The notes under the pieces are model-generated. The model was given only the letters and a program-made list of their open reading frames with translations. It did not search any database and had not been told where the DNA came from. A stretch of DNA of 64,000 bases, from positions 62,001-126,000 of the forward strand of contig JAWKLK010000008.1 in the NCBI GenBank assembly GCA_041392785.1. Direction: 5' to 3'. Position numbers and translations under genes: made by a program. Positions 25,724 through 33,892 of this stretch are shown one piece after another; position 1 is the first letter of the stretch; each line of letters begins with the position of its first letter. The stretch is from OLB9 sp041392785. GTDB taxonomy: Bacteria; Bacteroidota; Bacteroidia; Chitinophagales; Saprospiraceae.

Positions 25724-26473
25724 ATGAAGTTAAAATCAGAAAATTTAATAAAAACATACGGAAACCGAACAGTAGTAAAATCCGTATCCATCGAAGTAAA
25801 CCAAGGTGAAATAGTAGGTTTGATGGGTCCAAATGGGGCTGGCAAGACTACTACATTTTATATGATGGTTGGCTTTATACAGCCTAACAGTGGCCATGTG
25901 TTCTTGGATAGTATTGATGTAACTTATGAACCAATGTACAAAAGAGCACAGAAAGGCATTGGGTATTTACCGCAGGAGCCAAGTGTATTCAGAAAACTTT
26001 CTGTTGAAGAAAATATTAAAGCAGTCTTGGAGATGACTTCTTTGTCAAGAGAAGAACAAAAGGAAAAGCTTGAATCTTTGATCCTAGAATTCAGATTGGA
26101 CAAAGTGAGAAAAAACATTGGAGATTCTCTATCCGGTGGAGAAAGGCGGCGAACTGAAATTGCGAGATCCCTTGCATCATCGCCAAAATTCATCTTACTA
26201 GATGAACCTTTTGCAGGGATAGACCCAATAGCTGTCGAAGATATACAATACATCGTGGCAAAATTAAAAACTAAGAATATCGGAATTCTAATCACTGATC
26301 ACAATGTACAAGAAACGCTCTCTATCACAGATCGTGCTTATTTGATGTTTGAAGGAGATATATTGAAAGCAGGTACAGCAGAAGACTTAGCAAATGATGA
26401 AATAGTAAGAAAAGTTTATTTAGGAAAGCATTTTGAACTTAAACGTAAAATCCTTCTTGATGAAGATAGATAA
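25724..26473 (+). CDS. lptB: Lipopolysaccharide export ABC ATPase LptB
   Basis: 249 residues. Walker A GPNGAGKTT (about 36-44), Q-loop YLPQEPSVF, signature LSGGERRR, Walker B ILLDEPFAGIDP and the switch His in ITDHNVQETL are all present. The ERRR after the signature and the AYLMFEGDIL tail are typical of LptB, which powers LPS transport across the envelope with LptFG. lptFG are not in the window. The stop overlaps the next lipoprotein start. Confidence 0.95.
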   Translation: MKLKSENLIKTYGNRTVVKSVSIEVNQGEIVGLMGPNGAGKTTTFYMMVGFIQPNSGHVFLDSIDVTYEPMYKRAQKGIGYLPQEPSVFRKLSVEENIKAVLEMTSLSREEQKEKLESLILEFRLDKVRKNIGDSLSGGERRRTEIARSLASSPKFILLDEPFAGIDPIAVEDIQYIVAKLKTKNIGILITDHNVQETLSITDRAYLMFEGDILKAGTAEDLANDEIVRKVYLGKHFELKRKILLDEDR

Positions 26474-26723
26474 ATATTTGTATATAAGTATCATAATAAT
26501 TTCCCTTTATTCTTGCGGCCCAACTTCTGAAGAGCTTAGTGCTGAAGAGAGATATACATTAGATACTATTTTCAATAAGAAACAACAGTATTACAGGCTA
26601 GAGGCTGACTCAATATGTAAAAGCATTCAAGATACGTATTATACCAAATGTGTTGATTCTATAAAAAAACAATACAAGGAAGAAATCAATGCCCTGATGG
26701 GTGTTCAAAGACAAACTGAATGA
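26460..26723 (+). CDS. Small lipoprotein downstream of lptB, first of two
   Basis: 87 residues from the ATG at 26460, which lies inside the 3' end of lptB; an earlier in-frame ATG at 26433 would overlap lptB more and lacks a signal peptide. The signal sequence ends in lipobox SLYSC. The mature part is helical and charged with two Cys (DSICKS, TKCVDS) in a pattern shared with the next gene. It is probably one of a pair that arose by duplication; the function is unknown. Confidence 0.75.
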   Translation: MKIDKYLYISIIIISLYSCGPTSEELSAEERYTLDTIFNKKQQYYRLEADSICKSIQDTYYTKCVDSIKKQYKEEINALMGVQRQTE

Positions 26724-27034
26724 AAATGAAAATTCTCTATTTTATATTAGGTTTCGCCCTCTTTGCTTCGTGTAAAGAAGCTCCTTTGAATATTGAAAAT
26801 CAGAGGATAAAAGCAGCTTTAGACAAGAAAAAAGAAGAATATATTTTATCCCAATTGAAGCAATGCAAAAGGGATATTGTAGCAAAAGCAGAACAAAATG
26901 TCGATTCTCTTGTCGCTTCCGAATTTCTGTTAGTTCTTTCAGATTCGGTTATCTTTCCTGAGAGACCTGCTAGAGAAATACCTTATATAGATGTCATCAT
27001 AGCAGATACATTGAAAGCAAATCCTATCTTTTAA
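26720..27034 (+). CDS. Small lipoprotein downstream of lptB, second of two
   Basis: 104 residues. Signal peptide with lipobox LFASC (Cys about 18). A helical region (KKKEEYILSQLKQCKRDIV) resembles the preceding gene's NKKQQYYRLEADSIC segment, and the tail PERPAREIPYIDVIIAD is extended. It overlaps the upstream stop by 4 bases (ATGA), so the pair is co-translated. No family assigned. Confidence 0.75.
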   Translation: MKMKILYFILGFALFASCKEAPLNIENQRIKAALDKKKEEYILSQLKQCKRDIVAKAEQNVDSLVASEFLLVLSDSVIFPERPAREIPYIDVIIADTLKANPIF

Positions 27035-27094
27035 CCTTATTGGACATTCAAAAAAACCATCAAGAAGCCTAAAAGGTAAATAAGTGCTTTGCAC

Positions 27095-28039
27095 CTACTT
27101 TTTCAATGCCGCTATCATTTTTTGCGCAAGCTCAATTCCTACTTTATTTTGTGCTTCTTCTGTAGAAGCTCCTATATGAGGAGTTAAGGATATCTTGGGA
27201 TGTGAAAGTAAGGCTTCATTTGGAGTGGGTTCACCTACGAAGACATCAAGTCCAACACCTTTCAACTTTCCGCTATTCAATCCGTCTAAGATGGCTTTTT
27301 CATCTATTACACCACCACGACTTGTATTTACTAAAATCACACCATCCTTCATCCTAGCAATCTCATTTTTACCTATGATGGGTTCCTTTACAGATGGGAT
27401 ATGCACACTTATGACATCAGAAGATGTGATGATGGTATCAAGATCAGTTGTCTCAATCTCGGTAGAGAAACCAAGATGTTTTGGCCCTATTTTTACAGTA
27501 GCTTTTTTTACATAAGGATCCGTAGCAATGACATGCATGCCCATACCCAATGCACAAGCAGCTAACTCCTGCCCTATCCTACCGAATCCAATCAATCCCA
27601 TAGTCTTTCCTTCCAATTCTACACCAGCTGAATATGCCTTTTTAAGTTTTCCAAAATCAGTTGCTCCGGATTGTGGCATCGTTCTATTGGACTGATGTAC
27701 AAATCTGGCTATCGACAAAAGATGAGACATGGCCAATTCAGCTACAGATCTTGATGATGCGGCTGGTGTGTTGACCACGCTGATACCTTTTGCTTCAGCA
27801 TACTCAACATCTATATTATCCAAACCTACGCCCCCTCTACCTATCACCTTGATATTTGGAGAAACATCTATCAATGCTTGCCTTACTTTGGTTGCACTTC
27901 GTACGCAGATACCATCATAATCATTAAGTCTTTCTAGTAATTCATCTTGTGGAATGGTAGTCATGTCAACGGTAATTCCTGCTTCTTCCATCAGAGATTT
28001 TCCTATCTCCTCTATACCGTCATTTACAAGTACTTTCAT
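27095..28039 (-). CDS. serA: D-3-phosphoglycerate dehydrogenase, short form
   Basis: 314 residues. A D-2-hydroxyacid dehydrogenase fold with the NAD site GFGRIGQEL (about 150), RGGVGLDNID before it, the catalytic Arg in NTSRGGVIDE, and the catalytic His in LTPHIGAST near the end. It oxidises 3-phosphoglycerate in serine synthesis. The chain stops right after the catalytic domain, with no ACT or intervening domain, so feedback control by serine as in the long form is not expected. A different 2-hydroxyacid substrate cannot be excluded from sequence alone. Confidence 0.88.
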   Translation of the reverse strand: MKVLVNDGIEEIGKSLMEEAGITVDMTTIPQDELLERLNDYDGICVRSATKVRQALIDVSPNIKVIGRGGVGLDNIDVEYAEAKGISVVNTPAASSRSVAELAMSHLLSIARFVHQSNRTMPQSGATDFGKLKKAYSAGVELEGKTMGLIGFGRIGQELAACALGMGMHVIATDPYVKKATVKIGPKHLGFSTEIETTDLDTIITSSDVISVHIPSVKEPIIGKNEIARMKDGVILVNTSRGGVIDEKAILDGLNSGKLKGVGLDVFVGEPTPNEALLSHPKISLTPHIGASTEEAQNKVGIELAQKMIAALKK

Positions 28040-28206
28040 ATTAAAATTGTATGTTGTTATTAAAACTTCGCAAAATTACATTAACAGGATTGTTCTCAAA
28101 AGCAATCTTTTAAAATTTAACTATCATTAACGATATGGTAAAATTCGGATTACGTATCCTACTATTTTAAAATAGTTTTAAATTCTGTCAAACACAATAA
28201 AATTTG

Positions 28207-28214
28207 TATATTTG
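28207..28214 (+). promoter_or_regulatory. TAnnTTTG -7 box upstream of ogt
   Basis: TATATTTG, 59 bases before the ogt ATG in the divergent serA-ogt spacer. No clear -33 TTG at the ideal spacing. Confidence 0.4.
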
Positions 28215-28272
28215 TAAGTAAACCATTTAAAAACCTTAAGTAACATAGAAGATTGGACAAATCATAAATACC

Positions 28273-28815
28273 ATGAGTGATGTAAAAATGATCTTTACAA
28301 AAACAATACATACGCCGATTGGTGAAATGCGACTTTGTGCCACTGAAAAAGGTTTATCCATTTTAGAATTTGAAGATCGAGCATCACTTCCACAGACCAT
28401 GGACAACGTGATAAATGGCAGAGATTATACACTACAAGATGGATCAAATGTACATATAGAAAAAGCTATATCAGAATTAAAAAGGTATTTTGAAGGATCT
28501 TTGCAAGAATTTACGGTGTCTGTAGATATGATTGGAACTCAGTTTCAGATAGGAGTTTGGGAATCACTATTATCTATTCCTTATGGCATGACAAAAACCT
28601 ATATGGATCAAGCTAAACTACTGAAAAATGTAAATGGTATTAGAGCGGTGGCCAATGCAAATGGTAAAAACAAAATTGCTATTATAGTGCCATGTCACAG
28701 GGTAATAGGCACTAATGGCGCTTTGACAGGTTATGGTGGGGGACTATGGAGAAAACGTTTCCTATTAGATTTGGAGCAAAATCAGTTAGGTATAAAACCG
28801 TTGATCTTTACCTGA
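28273..28815 (+). CDS. ogt: Methylated-DNA-protein cysteine methyltransferase
   Basis: 180 residues. It repairs O6-methylguanine by moving the methyl group to its own Cys141 in the PCHRV motif (140-144), followed by GYGGGLWRK, which binds the extruded base. VANANGKNKIAI supplies the Asn hinge and the recognition helix comes before it. No AraC-like Ada domain is present, so this is a repair enzyme only. An alternative start at the internal Met in residues 5-6 is possible. A terminator follows 13 bases after the stop. Confidence 0.95.
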   Translation: MSDVKMIFTKTIHTPIGEMRLCATEKGLSILEFEDRASLPQTMDNVINGRDYTLQDGSNVHIEKAISELKRYFEGSLQEFTVSVDMIGTQFQIGVWESLLSIPYGMTKTYMDQAKLLKNVNGIRAVANANGKNKIAIIVPCHRVIGTNGALTGYGGGLWRKRFLLDLEQNQLGIKPLIFT

Positions 28816-29136
28816 TAAAACTAAAAAAGCCCTCTGCTTTCAGAAGGCTATTTTACGCTAAAGTTTTTCCATTAAAAAATGAAAAGAATATCAATCTTTA
28901 ATTGAAGCAGGCGCTTCTATAGTATATAGAGTCATTTTTAGACTAAAACGCTGCTTAACTTAGAAATATATTTTATATTTTTATTTTTATAATATATATA
29001 CAATTTATTTTATGGTATTTATATATACACAAATAATATATTTTATTTATTAAATAATTTACGGCAAGGACATTCGTTAATTAATGGTTAATTGTAGTTA
29101 TATGCAGTCCAAATTATTAATTTTGCCGTTATAATA
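28816..29136. other. AT-rich leader between ogt and the OmpA-domain gene
   Basis: After the ogt terminator the sequence becomes extremely AT-rich: about 28958-29060 is almost only A and T, with repeated ATATAT and TTTATT runs. I see no gene, tRNA or clear promoter box. It may be an upstream activating or poorly wound region. Confidence 0.5.
28828..28853 (+). terminator. Rho-independent terminator of ogt
   Basis: AGCCCTCTG (28828-28836) and CAGAAGGCT (28841-28849) form a nine-base stem with one mismatch and a 4-base loop, with A-rich DNA before it and ATTTT after it. Confidence 0.75.
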
Positions 29137-30336
29137 TTGCTAATCAATACTTACTTTCATTTGAGGAAAGTCGTTTTGTCTTTGATATTTATGTTTGCTT
29201 GCTTCATCTCATTTTTAGGAGCACAAGATACTATTTATTTAAAAAATCCTAGTTTTGAAGATATCCCTCGTCAAGGTGGCAGGGGCATAACATCAATCAA
29301 TGGGTGGACGGATTGTACTTATTATAGGTTTAAAACAGAATCTCCCGTAGATATACATCCTGGTAAATTTTGGGATAACAATTTACCTGCATCAGATAAA
29401 AATACCTATCTTGGAATGGTTGTCCGGGATAATATGACATGGGAAAGTGTCACACAATTATTGGAAAAGCCACTAGAGGGAGGCAAATGTTATGGATTTT
29501 CATTACATCTGGCAAAATCCAACACCTATAATAGCAGTTCGCACATGACGAAGCAAATGACAAATTACAATACCCCGATTGTATTAAGAATTTATGGTAG
29601 TAACTACCCTTGTTCTGAAGCCATTCTGCTTGCAGAAAGTGATTTAGTTAGAAATGAAAGTTGGCAAATCTATAATTTTGAATTCAAACCAAGGGTGCAT
29701 CTCAATTATATAACCTTTGTAGCTTACTACAAGACTCCTACTTTAACGCCATATAATGGAAATATTCTATTGGACGGATGTAGTATGATCATTCAACAAG
29801 CTTGTCCAGGCGATCCACCATTAGCTGTAAATAAACCTAAGCTACCACCTCATAAAAGGACTTCTACCTCAAAGAAGAGGGAAGATACTGTCACAAAGCC
29901 CATTGCATCTAATACTGTATCGGATACAAAAAAACCATTTACTCCAAAGATATTAAAGGAGTTGAATAGAAACTCTATCAAGCAAGGTCAAATAATCGAA
30001 ATAAAAAACTTACTTTTCAAGGCTGATACTTTTACTATTGAAAAGGCTTCATACCCCATACTAGAGGATGTATCAGATTTTTTAATAAGCAATCCTGATG
30101 TCATAGTAGAGATAGGCGGCCATACCAATAACATTCCTTCTGATGATTATTGCAACAGCCTTAGTACAGCAAGAGCCAAAGCAGTAACTGAATACTTGAT
30201 AAGTCGTGGAGTAAATCCATCAAAAATTCAATTTAAAGGATATGGGAAAACAAAACCTATCGCTGACAATCGTACAATGTCTGGCAGACAAAAAAACCAA
30301 AGAGTTGAACTTAAAATTTTGAGCTTAGATAGTTGA
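29137..30336 (+). CDS. Outer-membrane protein with OmpA peptidoglycan-binding domain
   Basis: Up to 399 residues. There is no ATG before the signal peptide; the frame opens with TTG at 29137, with another TTG at 29161, so the start is uncertain. The signal peptide ends near FLGAQD. Residues about 30-220 are a beta-rich domain (YLKNPSFEDIP, then NGWTDC, then NILLDGCSM) like the carbohydrate-binding or jelly-roll modules seen in Bacteroidota OmpA proteins. A basic linker leads to the OmpA_C domain (about 285-395: VDVI-like VIVEIGGHTN, SLSTARAKAV, RVELKI). It probably tethers the outer membrane to peptidoglycan. Confidence 0.82.
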   Translation: MLINTYFHLRKVVLSLIFMFACFISFLGAQDTIYLKNPSFEDIPRQGGRGITSINGWTDCTYYRFKTESPVDIHPGKFWDNNLPASDKNTYLGMVVRDNMTWESVTQLLEKPLEGGKCYGFSLHLAKSNTYNSSSHMTKQMTNYNTPIVLRIYGSNYPCSEAILLAESDLVRNESWQIYNFEFKPRVHLNYITFVAYYKTPTLTPYNGNILLDGCSMIIQQACPGDPPLAVNKPKLPPHKRTSTSKKREDTVTKPIASNTVSDTKKPFTPKILKELNRNSIKQGQIIEIKNLLFKADTFTIEKASYPILEDVSDFLISNPDVIVEIGGHTNNIPSDDYCNSLSTARAKAVTEYLISRGVNPSKIQFKGYGKTKPIADNRTMSGRQKNQRVELKILSLDS

Positions 30337-31254
30337 CCTACTTGGCACTAAACAATGTTCAATCGCATCTTTCAGATTATTATAACTATAAGTATATTTG
30401 TCATTTTGTAGTTGTCTTGGCACGGCATTTTGGCCACTCAGCATCAAGACTGACATTTCTCCAAGGAGAATTTTTACTACAAATTCTGGAATGGGGAAAC
30501 TTAAAAATGATTTGCATTTGACCTTTGCTATGGTTTCGACAAACTCTTTTTGGGTGGTCGCTACCCCTGAACAAACATTATAAATTTTGATTTCATCATT
30601 AGGCGTAGTACTTAAATCTACAATTTTTACAACATCATCTATATGTATCCAAGGCATCATCTGGCTACCCGTACCGAAATATGGATATACACACAAAAAA
30701 GACAATGGTGTCATGCGAGAAATCAGAGCACCATCTGGACTTAGTACTATACCAAATCGTAAGGTACTCACCGATTTAGCAACAGTTCCATGTAGTTTCT
30801 TTGCGGCCAATTCCCAAGCAACACAAATCTCAGATAAAAAATCTGTTCCTGGCGGATCAGATTCGACTCTTGAAATTTTACCACAATCTCCAAAAAATCC
30901 CAACCCAGACGCAGTGACATAAGTCTCTATCTTCCAAGATTTTTGGCACAGCCATTGATATATAAGCTCAGTACTTTTTACCCTAGAGTTTATAAGTTCT
31001 TTCTTTCTCTTTTTTGTCCATCTTTTCTCACCTATATTTGCCCCAGTAAGATTGATTATGATATCAGGTTTAGTATCAAATGTTTCAATAAAACCTTTAT
31101 CCAAATTCCACATTACTTGCCTATACTTTGATTCGTTTACCTTTATTTTTCGAGTGAGGATAGACACACAAGCTCCATGTGCAAGATAAAACTCTACCAA
31201 AGCATTGCCTATGAGGCCTGTAGCACCCGCAATTAATACATGTTTCTTTTGCAT
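30325..31254 (-). CDS. TIGR01777-family NAD-dependent epimerase-like protein
   Basis: 309 residues. The N-terminal Rossmann motif GATGLIGNAL is near residue 10; NLTGANIGEKRWTKKRK and the tail segment NAVPRQLQNDKY identify the TIGR01777/YfcH (SulA-like) family. YVTASGLGFFGD lies in the active-site region. The substrate is not known for the family. The 3' end overlaps that of the OmpA gene by 12 bases (convergent). It is followed upstream by the PLD-family gene at a 4-base gap. Confidence 0.88.
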   Translation of the reverse strand: MQKKHVLIAGATGLIGNALVEFYLAHGACVSILTRKIKVNESKYRQVMWNLDKGFIETFDTKPDIIINLTGANIGEKRWTKKRKKELINSRVKSTELIYQWLCQKSWKIETYVTASGLGFFGDCGKISRVESDPPGTDFLSEICVAWELAAKKLHGTVAKSVSTLRFGIVLSPDGALISRMTPLSFLCVYPYFGTGSQMMPWIHIDDVVKIVDLSTTPNDEIKIYNVCSGVATTQKEFVETIAKVKCKSFLSFPIPEFVVKILLGEMSVLMLSGQNAVPRQLQNDKYTYSYNNLKDAIEHCLVPSRSTI

Positions 31255-31258
31255 ACAC

Positions 31259-32563
31259 TTATAAATATTGTCTAATAAATGGTGAAATTGTCCACTGAAA
31301 CACTTTAATATAAGAATATTTCTTTAAGTTTTCTATATTGATTTGATCTTCAAAAAGTGTAGGTAAATATTCATTTACTCTTGCCTTTTTACTATAAGCC
31401 TTCGTACTATTAAAATAATCTAGGCTTTCTTTTACTATGTCCTGATCAAAAAACTGTACCAAACATTCTGTATTTATATTCGCAGAAAGCATATCCAAAT
31501 TATAACTACCGATAGTAACAAATTTTTCATCAAAAACAAACATTTTTGTGTGCAGATATTCATTTTCACTATGATATTCCCAAATATCAAATCCAAGATC
31601 GATGAGCTGGTCTCTTTCCTTATAATACGTTGCTAAAACCAGATAACTGTCAGATGTTGAGAGTGAATTGGTGATAATTTGGACTTTTACACCACGATTT
31701 ATCGCACTTTGTAACGCTTGATACAAAGTATCACTAAAAACTACATATGGACTTTCTATATAGATACTTGATTTTGTAGTGTTTATGATATTAACAAGGT
31801 AGTTAGTAGTGTTTTTATTGACGAATTTAAAACTTTCAGGACGATCCCAAATCAACCTAACATCTTTCGAAATATGCATCTCATTATCATCTAAAATATT
31901 TTGCATTTCCCTATTTCTAAGCTGAGGTATTGTGTCCCAATCGGAAAAATAATCAGTCACTATTTTAATGTTTCTTTTTTCCGTGTGTGCGAATTGACTC
32001 CCATGATCTTCGTTCATAACTGCAGAAAACCATAAGTCCTCGAATGACCTTTTGGCTGTCAATCCAGACCTTCCTTGAACATACACTTCCCTATCTTTGA
32101 AATTCTTTTGATTTCCAATATAAAAATAAGTATTTACAATATTTCTTCCCCCAATAATGTATTTTTCATCATCACAAATCATGATCTTAGAATGCATTCT
32201 TGTGACATTACCAAGAAGTTTTTTAACTGAAAATGGGTTGAATATTTTAATTCGGATATCATGATCTATAAGATAATCCATGAGTTCCATCGGTATTTTA
32301 TTATTCATACCGTCGATGATAATCCTTATTTTTACTCCTCTTTGTGCAGCTTGAACCAATTCAAATAGTACTTGCGTAGATACTTCATCATTTCCGTAAA
32401 TAAATGTTGCCATATCTAGCGTAGACTTGCTTTCTCTGATCATTTGAACCCTAATTTTCAAGGACGTTTCGGGATCATCCAAGAGTATGACTTTATCTTG
32501 AGAAAAAGCCTGAAAAACTAATAACCAAAATATACATACCAATAATCCAAGTTTCATATTCAT
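31259..32563 (-). CDS. Phospholipase D family protein (cardiolipin-synthase-like)
   Basis: 434 residues with a signal peptide (about 1-20, ending FQAFSQD). Two HKD motifs: HSKIMICDDE (about 123) with GGRN after it, and HTKMFVFDE (about 341) with GSYNLD after it. Together they form the paired active site used for phosphodiester transfer or hydrolysis. There is no N-terminal pair of membrane helices as in ClsA, and the signal peptide predicts a periplasmic enzyme. The start overlaps the fdhD stop (ATGA), so both are co-translated, an unusual pairing. Confidence 0.88.
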   Translation of the reverse strand: MNMKLGLLVCIFWLLVFQAFSQDKVILLDDPETSLKIRVQMIRESKSTLDMATFIYGNDEVSTQVLFELVQAAQRGVKIRIIIDGMNNKIPMELMDYLIDHDIRIKIFNPFSVKKLLGNVTRMHSKIMICDDEKYIIGGRNIVNTYFYIGNQKNFKDREVYVQGRSGLTAKRSFEDLWFSAVMNEDHGSQFAHTEKRNIKIVTDYFSDWDTIPQLRNREMQNILDDNEMHISKDVRLIWDRPESFKFVNKNTTNYLVNIINTTKSSIYIESPYVVFSDTLYQALQSAINRGVKVQIITNSLSTSDSYLVLATYYKERDQLIDLGFDIWEYHSENEYLHTKMFVFDEKFVTIGSYNLDMLSANINTECLVQFFDQDIVKESLDYFNSTKAYSKKARVNEYLPTLFEDQINIENLKKYSYIKVFQWTISPFIRQYL

Positions 32564-33366
32564 AATGCAATGCGAAAACTGTGGCTATATATATTAAAAG
32601 AGTCCGCTTTAAGAAATCCAATCAAGGTAATGTTGTTTATTTCTGCCATTTCTATAGCTAAATCGGAAGGAGCACCGATCCCACAAATGATTTTTATTCC
32701 GGCCATGTCAGCCTTTTGCACTAATTCAAACGAAATTCTCCCACTCAGTAGCAAAATGTATTTGTCAATTGGTAATTTATCCATTAATACATATTTACCA
32801 ATAAGTTTATCTAATGCATTATGCCTTCCCACATCTTCTGCAAAATCAATCATTTTGCCTTCATTATCAAAAAATGCACACCCATGTATACCACCAGTCA
32901 AATTAAATGAAGATTGATAATTTTTTAATATTGCTGGTAACGAATATATCATTTCCCTATGAATAGTTTCAATCCGAGTAATCATATTTTTAAACGGTGA
33001 TTCCTTACTCACCTCTTCAAGGGAAGTCTTACCACAAACCCCGCAACTAGAATTAGTCAAGAAAGTCTTTGATTGTAATCCCATTGGATTTTTAATTTCA
33101 AAAACTATGATATCATCTTCAGTTTTTGATATAGATGTTATATCAGATGGATGAGAAATTATTCTTTCCGCCCATAAAAATCCTGCGCAAAGTGCAATGT
33201 CATCACCGGGTGAGCGCATAGTAATTGTGAGTGGTTCATTGTTTATTAAGAGTTGCAACGGTGCTTCTCTAGCTATGATATCAGAAACAACATGAGCCGA
33301 TCCGTCATGTCTAACTTTAAAGATTGACTTATGAGTAATGTTAGGATTTGTTGTCTCGTTATGCAT
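32560..33366 (-). CDS. fdhD: Formate dehydrogenase accessory sulfurtransferase FdhD
   Basis: 268 residues. FdhD moves sulfur from IscS to the molybdenum cofactor of formate dehydrogenase. The persulfide-carrying loop is SSCGVCG with Cys108 and Cys111; EDVGRHNALDK and LLSGRISFELVQKA are conserved cofactor-binding segments. No formate dehydrogenase, mobA or moa gene is in the window. It overlaps the upstream membrane gene by 8 bases and the PLD gene by 4. Confidence 0.93.
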   Translation of the reverse strand: MHNETTNPNITHKSIFKVRHDGSAHVVSDIIAREAPLQLLINNEPLTITMRSPGDDIALCAGFLWAERIISHPSDITSISKTEDDIIVFEIKNPMGLQSKTFLTNSSCGVCGKTSLEEVSKESPFKNMITRIETIHREMIYSLPAILKNYQSSFNLTGGIHGCAFFDNEGKMIDFAEDVGRHNALDKLIGKYVLMDKLPIDKYILLLSGRISFELVQKADMAGIKIICGIGAPSDLAIEMAEINNITLIGFLKADSFNIYSHSFRIAL

Positions 33367-33865
33367 TAAAAATTCTCTTTAGGAACCACCTCATTCCTAT
33401 TAAAAAAACTATAAAGAGCAGAACAAATTGATAGAACGGCATATAAGTGAACACCACGAGATGGGTTTTTTCAAGTATCCACATCATGGACAATAGAACG
33501 GTCAGCATCATAATCAAAGTCGTAATATGGCTGAATCCAGGTACATCATCGAAAGAGACATTTCTTCTCACCAGCCAAAGTGTAACTACCATAGAGATAA
33601 TCGGTAGAACCTGGAAATATACTTGTGTATCTAAAATAGATCTTCTCTCAAAAAGGAAAAAATAAACACTCAAGGTTATAGCAAAAATGCCAGGTATACA
33701 TGCTAAATAAATAAGCATTGAATAAAAATAATTCCAAGGAGTGAGGTGTCCTTCATTTCGCCCAAACATCAAAGCAAGGGCAGCGGATATGGGTAAAGCT
33801 AGAAAGTAAAACAACAAAATTGATGGATTCTTTCCTGTGATTTGAAAAAAGTCTCCTAAGGTCAT
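33359..33865 (-). CDS. Hypothetical membrane protein upstream of fdhD
   Basis: 168 residues with four or five membrane helices (about 14-34, 45-70, 83-100, 115-130 and 140-160). The start MTLGDFF is amphipathic. No family recognised. The 8-base overlap with fdhD indicates one operon of membrane protein, fdhD and PLD protein, with the epimerase gene behind. Confidence 0.72.
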   Translation of the reverse strand: MTLGDFFQITGKNPSILLFYFLALPISAALALMFGRNEGHLTPWNYFYSMLIYLACIPGIFAITLSVYFFLFERRSILDTQVYFQVLPIISMVVTLWLVRRNVSFDDVPGFSHITTLIMMLTVLLSMMWILEKTHLVVFTYMPFYQFVLLFIVFLIGMRWFLKRIFNA

Positions 33866-33892
33866 CTATAAAATTTTAAATGGTAAATAAAA

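Noticed and set aside
27035..27094. Terminator between the second small lipoprotein gene and serA
   Set aside because: Only a four-base stem (GTGC-TTT-GCAC) is visible, too weak to call.
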